This document shows positions 36,637 through 44,240 of a stretch of 64,000 nucleotides of DNA, piece after piece. Within the stretch, counting starts at the first letter, position 1. The number at the start of each line of letters is the position of its first letter. The translations under genes were made by a program, and so were the position numbers. Location: contig CAWIIF010000015.1 in assembly GCA_963836015.1 (NCBI GenBank), positions 1,612,001 through 1,676,000 of the forward strand. The letters run 5' to 3'. Origin of the DNA: CAWCDJ01 sp963836015 (GTDB lineage: Bacteria; Acidobacteriota; Terriglobia; Bryobacterales; Bryobacteraceae). The notes beneath the pieces were generated by a model. It had not been told where the DNA came from, searched no databases, and worked only from the letters and a program-made list of their open reading frames with translations.

Positions 36637-37713
36637 TTACAACAGATCGTGGCGGCCGCGTTTTTCCAGGGTCTTAATGATCTCGCCGACGGACTGGGCG
36701 CGGTCTCGCGAGACTACCAGCAGAGCGTCGGGTGTGTCCACCACGATCAGGTCGCGCACGCCGATTAACGCCACCACTTTGCCCGGGGCGTCCGCGAAGT
36801 TGTTGTGCGAGTCCAGGCAGACGGAATCGTGGATGATGACGTTGCCGTGGCCGTCGCGCGCCAGCAGTTCATAGACGGCGTTCCAGCTCCCTACGTCGTT
36901 CCATCCGAAATCGCCCGCGGGAATGCCGCTCACGTTGGGGGCCTTCTCCATGACGGCATAGTCGATCGAGATGTTTTCGCACAGCGGGAAGGCGTCCTTG
37001 AGCTGCGCGGCGAAGCGGGGGGATCCGAAGCGGGGCAGCGCGGCCAGGATCGAAGCGGTCTTCGGAAGGTGGCGGCGGAGCGCTTCGAGCAGCGCGCCGG
37101 CGCGCCAGAAGAACATGCCGGAGTTCCAGAAATAGCGGCCGGCCGCGACATAACGCCGGGCTTTGGCGGCGTCGGGCTTCTCGTGGAAATGCCGCACGGG
37201 CACGGGAGTGGCGGCGCCGGCTTCGGTGCCGCGCGGGAACTCGATATATCCGTACCCGGTTTCGGGCCAGCGGGGCTGGATCCCCACGGTCATCAGGCGG
37301 CCGGCCGCGGCGCCCCGGAACGCCGCCTTGAGGACTTTGCGGTACGCGCCGGGCTTGCCTACCACATGGTCGGCGGGAAAAACGCCCATGATCGCCTGCG
37401 GGTCGAGCGAGTGCAGGATATGGGCGGCCAAGCCGATGGCCGGGGCTGTGTTGCGCGGCGCGGGTTCGGCCAGGATCTGCTCGGGCGGAACGTCCGGAAG
37501 CTGGCGGATGATAATGTCGCGCAGGTGGCTATTGGTCAGAATCCAGATGCGCTCCGGCGGGATCACGGGCGACAGGCGGTCCACCGTGGCCTGGATCAGG
37601 CTGCGATCTCCCACCACGTTCAACACTTGCTTGGCGGAGCGCTTCCGGCTCCTCGGCCAGAACCGCGTACCGCGGCCCCCGGCCAGAATCAGCCCGTAAT
37701 AGTGCGCGTTCAT
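36637..37713 (-). CDS. manC: Mannose-1-phosphate guanylyltransferase
   Basis: Makes GDP-mannose from mannose-1-phosphate and GTP, for polysaccharide and glycolipid synthesis. The nucleotide-binding start is YGLILAGGRGTRFWPRSRKRSAKQ (GGxGxRxWPxSRxxxPKQ-like); later family elements are EPAPRNTAPAIGLAA, GVFPADHVV, GYGYIEFP, FHEKPDAAKARRYV, YFWNSGMFFWRAG and DYAVMEKAPNV with FGWNDVGSWNAV. Length 358 means it lacks the isomerase domain of bifunctional ManC/AlgA proteins. The ATG at 37711-37713 abuts the stop codon of the signal peptidase gene (37714-37716), so the two are cotranscribed. Confidence 0.93.
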   Translation of the reverse strand: MNAHYYGLILAGGRGTRFWPRSRKRSAKQVLNVVGDRSLIQATVDRLSPVIPPERIWILTNSHLRDIIIRQLPDVPPEQILAEPAPRNTAPAIGLAAHILHSLDPQAIMGVFPADHVVGKPGAYRKVLKAAFRGAAAGRLMTVGIQPRWPETGYGYIEFPRGTEAGAATPVPVRHFHEKPDAAKARRYVAAGRYFWNSGMFFWRAGALLEALRRHLPKTASILAALPRFGSPRFAAQLKDAFPLCENISIDYAVMEKAPNVSGIPAGDFGWNDVGSWNAVYELLARDGHGNVIIHDSVCLDSHNNFADAPGKVVALIGVRDLIVVDTPDALLVVSRDRAQSVGEIIKTLEKRGRHDLL

Positions 37714-38511
37714 TCAGTTCAGCGGATAGCCGTGAATCAGGTTGAAGGTGCGCTTCCAGCGCGTCTTGGTCGGGAAATGGGTCGCGAGATCGATCAGATG
37801 GTCGATCGAAATCGACGGGTCGGCCAACTGGTCGGTGGGCGCATCGTACGACCAGTAGATGATGAGCGGCTTGCCTATGATATTGGCGCGCGGCACGAAG
37901 CCCCAATAGCGGCTGTCGAGCGAAGAATCGCGATTGTCGCCCATCGCGAAGATAAATCCCGGCGGCACCACCACCTCGCCGTTCTTCACGTGGTTGACGA
38001 GCATCTCGATGGCGCCCTCGGAAACGTGGACGTTCGGCTCGCTCGGGAAGTTGTCGCGGTAACTATCGATGTATTCCGTCTTGTGGTAGGCGTACGGCTC
38101 ATCCACCGGATGCCCGTTCAGGTAGAGCTTCTTATCGACCAGCTTGAGGTGGTCTCCCGGCACGCCGATGGCCCGCTTGACGAAGGTCTGCCGGATGTCT
38201 ACCGGGTAGCGGAATACGATGATGTCGCCCCGCTTGACGTCGCGATACGGCAGAATGTGGCTGGAGACCGGGCCTCCGGGCGAGTACGCCAGTTTATCCA
38301 CCAGCAGGTGATCGCCGATCAAGAGCGAGTCTTCCATTGAGCCGGTGGGAATCACGAATGCCTGCACCAGGGTCGTGGTGCCGAACAGGAGCAGGATAAT
38401 CGTGACGGTCCACTCCGCGATAAACCCGCGCGGCGAGTCGTGCCGGCGCGGCGCCGGCGGCTCGGGCGGCATCTCCGGGGTGGCTACTACATTTTGCGGT
38501 TCTTGGTCCAC
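37714..38511 (-). CDS. lepB: Signal peptidase I
   Basis: Cleaves Sec and Tat signal peptides at the outer face of the inner membrane. The 265-residue protein has a proline-rich cytoplasmic start, one membrane helix (AEWTVTIILLLFGTTTLVQAFVI) and the S26 motifs: PTGSMEDSLLIGDHLLVDK with the catalytic Ser, DIIVFRYPVDIRQTFVKRAIGVPGD with the catalytic Lys, and FAMGDNRDSSLDSRYWGFV. A roughly 40-residue insert after the lysine motif (EYIDSYRDNFPSEPNVH...) is long for the family but is seen in some Acidobacteria. The ATG is at 38509-38511. The divergent DMT pair starts 45 bp away, so the promoters share a short spacer. Confidence 0.93.
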   Translation of the reverse strand: MDQEPQNVVATPEMPPEPPAPRRHDSPRGFIAEWTVTIILLLFGTTTLVQAFVIPTGSMEDSLLIGDHLLVDKLAYSPGGPVSSHILPYRDVKRGDIIVFRYPVDIRQTFVKRAIGVPGDHLKLVDKKLYLNGHPVDEPYAYHKTEYIDSYRDNFPSEPNVHVSEGAIEMLVNHVKNGEVVVPPGFIFAMGDNRDSSLDSRYWGFVPRANIIGKPLIIYWSYDAPTDQLADPSISIDHLIDLATHFPTKTRWKRTFNLIHGYPLN

Positions 38512-38556
38512 AGATATTCATTTTAGCGAATCCCTGGTATCCTGATTTGAGGTCCC

Positions 38557-38946
38557 GTGAGTACCGCTACCGTCACTCCCTTAGTTGAGGCAGCGTCCCG
38601 CCGCAAGTCGGTGATGCTGGTATTCGCCTGCACGATTCTGGGAGCGGCCGCGCAGATCCTGATGAAGATCGGGATGACGCACTTCCGGCCGGACCCGATC
38701 GCCCTGGCTACCAACCTGCCCCTGGTCGCAGGGTATGCGCTTTACGGATTGAATACCCTGATGCTGGTGCTGGCGCTCAAAGAGGGTGAGCTTTCGATGC
38801 TTTACCCGATCATCGCCCTCACCTATGTCTGGGTGACACTGCTTTCCTACCTGCTGCTGCACGAGCCTCCGAACCTCTATAAAGACATCGGCATCACCAC
38901 CATCGTGGCCGGAGTGGCGGTACTCGGCCGGGGAGGGAAGAAGTGA
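38557..38946 (+). CDS. Half-size DMT (EamA/SMR-like) membrane protein A
   Basis: A 129-residue protein with four predicted helices (SVMLVFACTILGAAAQILMKIG; LPLVAGYALYGLNTLMLVLAL; LSMLYPIIALTYVWVTLLSYLLL; DIGITTIVAGVAVLG). The motif AQILMKIGM near the first helix and EGELSMLYPIIALTYVWV match the small EamA-like proteins that work in pairs, such as ArnE/ArnF, which flip undecaprenyl-linked aminoarabinose. GTG start at 38557 preceded by GAGGT. It overlaps the next gene by GTGA. The substrate is unknown; the ArnEF comparison rests on pairing and size, not on close identity. Confidence 0.82.
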   Translation: MSTATVTPLVEAASRRKSVMLVFACTILGAAAQILMKIGMTHFRPDPIALATNLPLVAGYALYGLNTLMLVLALKEGELSMLYPIIALTYVWVTLLSYLLLHEPPNLYKDIGITTIVAGVAVLGRGGKK

Positions 38947-39284
38947 TCCAATCGATGCTGCTGGTGTTCGCGGCCTCGGTGATCGGCTCGTTCGGGGCGG
39001 TTTTCCTTAAACTCGGCGCCGCACACCTGGATGGCTCGGTCTTCAGCTTCTTCAATCGCCACCTGGTTTTCGGGGTGGGACTGTTCCTTGGCTCGTCGGT
39101 GTTTTACGCGCTGGGCATTCGCGGGGGGCAGCTTTCGGTGCTCTACCCGATGGTGTCGCTGGGGTACATCTGGACGATCATCTGGTCCCGGTTGTTCTTC
39201 AAGGAAGCGCTGACGAAGCAGAAATTCGTGGGCCTCGGGCTAATCCTGCTGGGTGTGTTTTTCGTGGGGCTGGGCAGCCACTAG
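38943..39284 (+). CDS. Half-size DMT (EamA/SMR-like) membrane protein B
   Basis: A 113-residue four-helix protein (LLVFAASVIGSFGAVFLKLGAAHL; LVFGVGLFLGSSVFYALGI; LSVLYPMVSLGYIWTIIWSRLFF; FVGLGLILLGVFFVGLG). The phrase GQLSVLYPMVSLGYIWTI parallels ELSMLYPIIALTYVWV of the preceding protein, so the two are diverged halves of one antiparallel transporter. The GTG start at 38943 lies within the stop of its partner (GTGA), which ties their translation. Together they probably form a heterodimeric flippase or small-molecule exporter. Confidence 0.82.
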   Translation: MIQSMLLVFAASVIGSFGAVFLKLGAAHLDGSVFSFFNRHLVFGVGLFLGSSVFYALGIRGGQLSVLYPMVSLGYIWTIIWSRLFFKEALTKQKFVGLGLILLGVFFVGLGSH

Positions 39285-39311
39285 GTTAGAGCCGCAGCCG
39301 ACTCAATCCCA

Positions 39312-39343
39312 GGCGAACTAAAGTAGGCGAACTAAAGTTCGCC
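39312..39343. promoter_or_regulatory. Candidate activator binding site: direct and inverted copies of GGCGAACT
   Basis: GGCGAACTAAAGT occurs at 39312-39324 and again at 39326-39338, and the second copy completes a perfect palindrome GGCGAACT-AA-AGTTCGCC (39326-39343). The palindrome's centre is about 118 bp upstream of the predicted start of transcription of the sigma-54 promoter at 39425-39441, a typical distance for an enhancer. It could instead be a terminator or REP element at the end of the DMT pair. Confidence 0.5.
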
Positions 39344-39424
39344 GGCGCCCGCTTCTTCCGGGCTTTCGCCGAACCGGCGTTCGCCCGACTCTCCAATAAC
39401 CCTCGAATCTAATCGGTTTCTTAC

Positions 39425-39441
39425 GTGGCACGGCGTGTGCA
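39425..39441 (+). promoter_or_regulatory. Sigma-54 promoter upstream of the eight-gene operon
   Basis: TGGCACGGCGTGTGC matches the -24/-12 consensus TGGCACG-N4-TTGC at all but one base, with the invariant GG (39427-39428) and GC (39439-39440) ten bases apart. Transcription would start near 39452, about 49 nt ahead of the first gene's ATG. A sigma-54 activator gene is encoded at the far end of the operon. Confidence 0.75.
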
Positions 39442-39500
39442 TTAGAGGCGCCCGGCGCTGGGTAACGCCCAGTTCAACAGTCAGAAAGGAAGAAACCGAC

Positions 39501-40139
39501 ATGAGTACAGCAGGCAACGGACTCACCGAATACAGCCCCCAGATGGAGGCATTCGAGTATTCGCAATTTGAAACCGATTCCGCCGGAGAGACCGGGGTGT
39601 TCGGCGAAACCGATGAGATGGAACTCGCCGCGCAGTTGCTGGAGGTGGCCGACGAAGCGGAGCTGGACCAGTTCCTGGGCGACCTGATCAAGAAGGCGGG
39701 CAGCGCCATCGGCAAAGTCGTGAAGTCGCCGATCGGGCGGGCAATCGGCGGAGCGCTGAAAGGGATCGCCAAGAAAGCGCTACCTATCGCGGGAGGAGCT
39801 CTCGGCGCGTGGGTGGGCGGGCCGCTCGGCGCGAAGATCGGCAGCGGCCTCGCGGGGATGGCGGGAAAGGCACTGGGGCTCGAGCTGGAAGGGCTCAGCC
39901 AGGAAGAGGGCGAGTTCGAAGCGGCTAAGCAGTTTGTGCGATTCGCCGGGCACGCCGTGAAGAACGCGGTTTCGTCGTCGGCGGCCATGCAGAATCCGAT
40001 GGCGGTGGCGAAGGCCGCTATTACGGAAGCTGCGCGGGTCCATGCTCCGGGGCTGGTGGGCGGCATGGGGGTTGCGGTGGGTGGCAAGAGCGGGCGGTGG
40101 ATTCGCCGCGGCAACACCATCGTGGTGTTCGGCGTATAG
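39501..40139 (+). CDS. Glycine-zipper protein A (acidic N-terminus, GRWIRRG C-terminus), unknown function
   Basis: A 212-residue protein in three parts. An acidic, aromatic N-terminus (MEAFEYSQFETDSAGE, then ETDEMELAAQLLEVADEAEL) is followed at about residues 55-130 by a cationic amphipathic helix (LGDLIKKAGSAIGKVVKSPI) and a run of glycine-zipper repeats (GRAIGGALKGIAKKALPIAG; GALGAWVGGPLGAKIGSGLA). A second acidic patch, an Ala-rich helical stretch and the closing GRWIRRGNTIVVFGV complete it. No Sec signal. Glycine-zipper segments often insert in or coat membranes. The next gene encodes a clear paralogue. The ATG at 39501 has AGAAAGGA before it and is the first gene after the sigma-54 promoter. 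I know no characterised homologue. Confidence 0.82.
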   Translation: MSTAGNGLTEYSPQMEAFEYSQFETDSAGETGVFGETDEMELAAQLLEVADEAELDQFLGDLIKKAGSAIGKVVKSPIGRAIGGALKGIAKKALPIAGGALGAWVGGPLGAKIGSGLAGMAGKALGLELEGLSQEEGEFEAAKQFVRFAGHAVKNAVSSSAAMQNPMAVAKAAITEAARVHAPGLVGGMGVAVGGKSGRWIRRGNTIVVFGV

Positions 40140-40164
40140 GGAACGTCATTCGAAGGAGCGGACC

Positions 40165-40794
40165 ATGCACGACATCGATCATACGCAGATGGAATACGGC
40201 GGGGAGCTGGAAGCGTTCGAGTTCTCCGGCGAAAGCGGAGTGTTCAACGAGAGCGATGAGCTGGAGCTGGCCGGGCAGCTGTTAGAGGTCCAGGACGAAG
40301 GCGAGCTCGAGCAGTTTCTGGGCGACCTGATCAAGAAAGCCGGCAGCGCGCTGGGGCGGTTCGTCAGCTCGCCGACCGGCCAGGCCCTGGGCGGCATTCT
40401 GAAGAACGCGGCCAAACAGGCTCTGCCCGTAGTGGGGAGCGCCCTGGGCGGATACATCGGCGGAGCGGGCGGCGCGAAGGCCGGCGGGCAGCTCGCCACG
40501 GCCGCCGGCAAGGCATTCGGCCTGGAGCTTGAAGGGGAGGGGGAGTTGGAAACGGCGCGCAACTTCGTGCGTATGGCTGCGCAGGCAGTGCAGAATGCCA
40601 CGGCGGCGGCGCCGGGCACCGACCCCAGGGCGGCGGCGCGGGCCGCCGTGGTGCAGGCGGCGAAGGTTTGCGCTCCGTCGCTGCTCCGGGCGGCGGCGGT
40701 CGCCCCGGCTCCGCCAGCGCGCACGGCGGGCGTGCGAGGACACGCGGGACGATGGATCCGGCGCGGAAGCAAAATCGTCCTGCTGGGAGTGTAG
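40165..40794 (+). CDS. Glycine-zipper protein B, paralogue of the preceding gene
   Basis: A 209-residue protein with the same three-part layout as its upstream neighbour. The shared blocks are LEAFEFS near the N-terminus, then ELELAGQLLEVQDEGELEQF followed by LGDLIKKAGSALGRF, a glycine-zipper stretch (GQALGGILKNAAKQALPVVG; GGYIGGAGGAKAGGQLATAA), an acidic GLELEGEGELETARNFVRMA segment and the C-terminal GRWIRRGSKIVLLGV. The middle is more neutral than in copy A (fewer Lys). It starts at the ATG at 40165 with AAGGAG before it, 25 bp after copy A. A tandem duplication followed by divergence is the simple explanation. No signal peptide; function unknown. Confidence 0.82.
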   Translation: MHDIDHTQMEYGGELEAFEFSGESGVFNESDELELAGQLLEVQDEGELEQFLGDLIKKAGSALGRFVSSPTGQALGGILKNAAKQALPVVGSALGGYIGGAGGAKAGGQLATAAGKAFGLELEGEGELETARNFVRMAAQAVQNATAAAPGTDPRAAARAAVVQAAKVCAPSLLRAAAVAPAPPARTAGVRGHAGRWIRRGSKIVLLGV

Positions 40795-40800
40795 AGCGTC

Positions 40801-42126
40801 ATGCCACTGCCACCTTATGCCGCGTGGACGCTCGCGCAGGAGGCTCGCGCCCTGCTGGCGCGGCTCGCCCGGGTCAAGCCGTTCGCGCTGGTCGAAACGA
40901 TGGTTCCGGCCGCCGCCATCATGCCCAACGCGCAAACGGCGATCGAGAACTACCTGATGACGGGCCGGCGCGAGCTGCACGGGCGGGTGCTGGGCTTCCT
41001 CGCGTGGCTGGATTCCCCGCAGGGCAGGCTGGCGGATGCGGACGAAGCGCAGCAGCGATTCGCGATCCTGAGACTCCGGTTCAACACGGTGCTGACGCAT
41101 TTCGACGTATTCGACGACGTCCTCACGCAGCGCAGCGAGAACGAAACGGGGGTCTGGCTGGCGGGCCTCGACGCTGCCTCCCTGGACGCACTGAGACTGA
41201 AGGGAGGCTACTACGAGATTCCGCCGGTCATCTGCTACCTCGACCGCGGGGTGGGGGCCGCGATCCGGCGGGCGCGGACGCGTTTACCCGGGGGCGGCGA
41301 CAACCCGTGCGCCGTGGTGCGGGTGCCGAGGGAGCGCATGGTCGGCAGCGGCATCGCGTCTTCGCTGATTCACGAGGTGGGGCACCAGGCATCGGTCCTG
41401 CTGGAGCTGATCGAATCGCTGCGCCCGATTCTACGCGGGATGCAGCGCAACCGCGGGGTGGGGAGGATCGCGTGGGAGTTTTGGGAGCGCTGGATCTCGG
41501 AGATCCTCGCCGATTTCTTCTCGGTCGCACGCGTGGGCATTGCGAGCACCCTGGGGCTGATGGGGGTGGTGAGCCTGCCGCGGGCGTTCGTTTTCAGGGT
41601 CAGTCTCAACGATCCGCATCCGTTTCCCTGGATCCGGGTGAAGATCAGCGCGGCGATCGGCAAGGCCCTGTTTCCGCACCGGCAGTGGGACCGTCTGTGC
41701 CGGCTATGGGAGGACTTCTACCCGCTGGAAGGACTTTCCCCGCCGCGGCGGCAGTTGATTGCGATTCTGGAGCGCACCATACCCGGGTTTGTGGCGCTGC
41801 TGGCGAATCACCGGCCGCGCTCCCTGCGGGGACGGACGCTGGCGGAAGCGCTGGACACGGGCGAGCGTCAGCCGGCGAGGCTTTCGGCGCTGTTCCGGAC
41901 GTGGCGGGCGGCGCCCTGGAGAATGTACCGGGCCCGGCCGTCGCTGGTGTTCGCGGTGATCGGCCAGGCCCGCGCGGATGGCGGACTGTCACCCGAACAG
42001 GAGAGTACGGTCCTGGCCAAACTGCTCACGCACTGGGCGCTCCAGGGCAGTTTGGAATCATCCGCCCGGTGCGCAACGGCGCGCCGGGTCCGGATGCGCC
42101 GCGCCATCGCAATTGGAGCGGAGTAG
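40801..42126 (+). CDS. HEVGH metalloprotease-like protein, unknown function
   Basis: A 441-residue protein, mostly helical, with a zincin-type motif SSLIHEVGHQASVLLELIES (HEVGH at residues 191-195) and, about 40 residues later, an acidic helix ERWISEILADFFSVARVGIA whose Glu234 is a candidate third zinc ligand. The ExxAD form after the HExxH is common in gluzincin-like peptidases. It lacks a signal peptide. A moderately hydrophobic stretch follows (residues 240-265). It is 6 bp after the glycine-zipper B gene, so it belongs to the operon. It could process the glycine-zipper proteins or attack other targets; neither is shown. I do not recognise a named family. Confidence 0.75.
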   Translation: MPLPPYAAWTLAQEARALLARLARVKPFALVETMVPAAAIMPNAQTAIENYLMTGRRELHGRVLGFLAWLDSPQGRLADADEAQQRFAILRLRFNTVLTHFDVFDDVLTQRSENETGVWLAGLDAASLDALRLKGGYYEIPPVICYLDRGVGAAIRRARTRLPGGGDNPCAVVRVPRERMVGSGIASSLIHEVGHQASVLLELIESLRPILRGMQRNRGVGRIAWEFWERWISEILADFFSVARVGIASTLGLMGVVSLPRAFVFRVSLNDPHPFPWIRVKISAAIGKALFPHRQWDRLCRLWEDFYPLEGLSPPRRQLIAILERTIPGFVALLANHRPRSLRGRTLAEALDTGERQPARLSALFRTWRAAPWRMYRARPSLVFAVIGQARADGGLSPEQESTVLAKLLTHWALQGSLESSARCATARRVRMRRAIAIGAE

Positions 42127-42155
42127 CGAGATTCTAAGTGGAAAGAGGAAATGTC

Positions 42156-44240
42156 ATGGAAAATGAAGTCACCCAACGAAACGGTTCCATTGCCGGCTCA
42201 ATTCTCGACGAGGGCGGCAGCAAGGCGCCCATCAAGTGCGGCCTGGTAGGCGCGTGGCCGTTGGACGCCAGGAAAGCGCCGGGCAGCAAACCGCCGCGGA
42301 CGCCCACCTACCTCTATACGTGGAGCGACCGGACGGGCGCGTGGTCGATTCCGAATGTGCCCCCGGGCAGGTACCAGGTATGGTGCGAGGTGTTCGGCCA
42401 GTTCGCGGGCCAGGAAGTGGAGGTGGTGCCGAGCTGCACAGCGGAAGTGGATTTCCATTTCCTGATCGACCTGAAGGTGACGGCTAAGGCGTATTCCAAA
42501 GGGGACTGCCGGACGCTGGAATCCACCGACTGCGTGTTCGTCGACCAGCCGGCGGTGCTCAGCGCGGACTTCAACCAGCAGATTGCGAAGTACGTGAAGA
42601 CCATTCGTTTCTCCTCGCCGGATCCGCGGATCAGTATCACGTCGCTCGGCCCCGGGAGCTGGGACGCGCAGGTCATCAAAGGGACGCCCGGCACGTTCAC
42701 GGCATCTGCCACGCTGGTGGGAACGCCGTCGACCGGCGCCATCGGCCTGGCGACGCCCGTGCCGGGGGCCGTTCCAGCGGGCCCGCCGCCGGGCGCAGGC
42801 GCGCCGGAGGTCGGGGCGGGCACCACACTTACCGCCACACCGGCGCTCGCTCAAGCGATCGCGGGCAGGGTGGGAGTGACTCTTTCACGCACCGCCTCCA
42901 TTCCGACGCGCGACCAGGCGCTGTGGGTGGCGATTCGCAATCGCACGAAGGCGCTTTCGTTCAGCGGCGGCGGTTATAAGGAGTTCATCGACCGCGTGCT
43001 GTGCGCCCGGGATCCGCTGGTGCCGGCCAGCCCGCAGCTCACGCGCCAGTTGGATGAGCTGGGCCGCCAGGTGTACGGGGTGGGCGCCTATCAACTGCTC
43101 AAGACGGCCACCGAGGTTTTTCTGCTGCTCGAGTGCGGAGTGGCGATCGAAGCGACCGGGAGGTTCGACGACATCGAGCTGTTCAAGCCGGAAGAGGAGG
43201 CCGCGCGCCTGGGCGAGAACCTGTCGCTGGGGCAGCTTCAGGACCGCCTTCTGCAATACCTCGGGCCGGGGCAGCTTCCGTACATCACACGGGTCGTCAA
43301 CGCGGCGTTTCCGAATCTTCCGATCGGGAACGCGCATTGCGACAACGTGCTTACAGCCAAAGCGAATTCGCCGTGCCTGATCGAGCTGATCTGGTCCTAC
43401 TGGCACGAAGAGGGCATGCTGGTGCAGACGGTGGCGGCTATCAGCCGGCGGTTCCAGAACCTGCGTGGGCCGGGAGATCGCGATCCGCTGGCGCATCTGG
43501 AGATCGACCCGCTGCGGCCGCTGAACAACATCCTGTGGGGCTACCTGCAGGACGAGCAAAACCGGCTGAGCGTGCGTCGCCGCGCGTATGAGTACGACCA
43601 TCACTACGGGCTGACGCTGTATGGCAAGGTGGTGCCGCGGCTGCGGCCGGCAGACAGCCGGTCGAAGTTCCTGGAGGGGTTCCACAATCTGCTGAACCTG
43701 GCGTCGGTGTTCTTCAAAGAGGACAACGATACGACGGTGATTGCCGACGGCTTCCCGCTCCTGAACGCCCTGAAGGAAGTGCATCTGACGCTGGCGCAGG
43801 GAGCGCACAACCAGTTCGGCGATCTTCCGTGGACGGCGCGCTCCGAGATGCTGCTGCAGGAATGGATCCTGGCGCGACCGGAGATGCGCGATTTCCTGCA
43901 GAGCCGCGCGATGGTGCCGTACAAAGAGGCCTGGATGCCGCAAGTGGACACCATGAAGACGCTGCAGGGGTGGAGCGACGTGACGGTGACGCATTTCCGG
44001 GACCTGGGTGTGTACGGCGAGCAGATCCTGCTTTCGATCCGGTACGGGGACTGGATCGACGTCAATGACGAAGACTCGGCGAAGAACTGGGCGCGCTACT
44101 GGCGGTCGGAGATCCAAGGGTACCTGCATGCTTACCGCGCGGTCACGGGCATCGACCTGACGAATCCGGATACGGTGGATGCGACGATGCCGGCGGTCCA
44201 CCTGCAGAACCGGCTGGCGGCACAGCAGCGAGCGCGGTGA
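42156..44240 (+). CDS. 694-residue protein with a carboxypeptidase-regulatory-like N-terminus and a large unknown C-terminal region
   Basis: The N-terminal 100 residues (GSIAGSILDEGGSKAPIKCG ... TGAWSIPNVPPGRYQVWCEV) look like a CarboxypepD-regulatory or Cna-B fold, used for binding proteins or sugars. A second beta domain and a Pro/Gly-rich linker (PVPGAVPAGPPPGAGAPEVG, residues about 200-225) lead to a helical C-terminal domain of about 450 residues. This domain has phrases such as YEYDHHYGLTLYGKVVPRLR, EDNDTTVIADGFPLLNALKE and GAHNQFGDLPWTARSEMLLQ, and I cannot assign it. No Sec signal. The ATG at 42156 with AGAGGAAA before it is preferred to the GTG at 42138. It overlaps the next gene by GTGA. 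Confidence 0.75.
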   Translation: MENEVTQRNGSIAGSILDEGGSKAPIKCGLVGAWPLDARKAPGSKPPRTPTYLYTWSDRTGAWSIPNVPPGRYQVWCEVFGQFAGQEVEVVPSCTAEVDFHFLIDLKVTAKAYSKGDCRTLESTDCVFVDQPAVLSADFNQQIAKYVKTIRFSSPDPRISITSLGPGSWDAQVIKGTPGTFTASATLVGTPSTGAIGLATPVPGAVPAGPPPGAGAPEVGAGTTLTATPALAQAIAGRVGVTLSRTASIPTRDQALWVAIRNRTKALSFSGGGYKEFIDRVLCARDPLVPASPQLTRQLDELGRQVYGVGAYQLLKTATEVFLLLECGVAIEATGRFDDIELFKPEEEAARLGENLSLGQLQDRLLQYLGPGQLPYITRVVNAAFPNLPIGNAHCDNVLTAKANSPCLIELIWSYWHEEGMLVQTVAAISRRFQNLRGPGDRDPLAHLEIDPLRPLNNILWGYLQDEQNRLSVRRRAYEYDHHYGLTLYGKVVPRLRPADSRSKFLEGFHNLLNLASVFFKEDNDTTVIADGFPLLNALKEVHLTLAQGAHNQFGDLPWTARSEMLLQEWILARPEMRDFLQSRAMVPYKEAWMPQVDTMKTLQGWSDVTVTHFRDLGVYGEQILLSIRYGDWIDVNDEDSAKNWARYWRSEIQGYLHAYRAVTGIDLTNPDTVDATMPAVHLQNRLAAQQRAR

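Noticed and set aside
39501..40794. RiPP or bacteriocin precursor genes
   Set aside because: Leader-plus-core layout is suggestive, but at about 210 residues they are long, the core is not small or Cys/Ser/Thr-rich, and no modification enzyme or exporter of a known RiPP class is nearby.
40668..42137. Long 489-codon frame overlapping the metalloprotease gene
   Set aside because: It is an alternative frame of the gene at 40801, low in complexity (Gly/Arg/Ala-rich) and without family resemblance; the chosen frame has the HEVGH motif, a ribosome-binding site and correct spacing.
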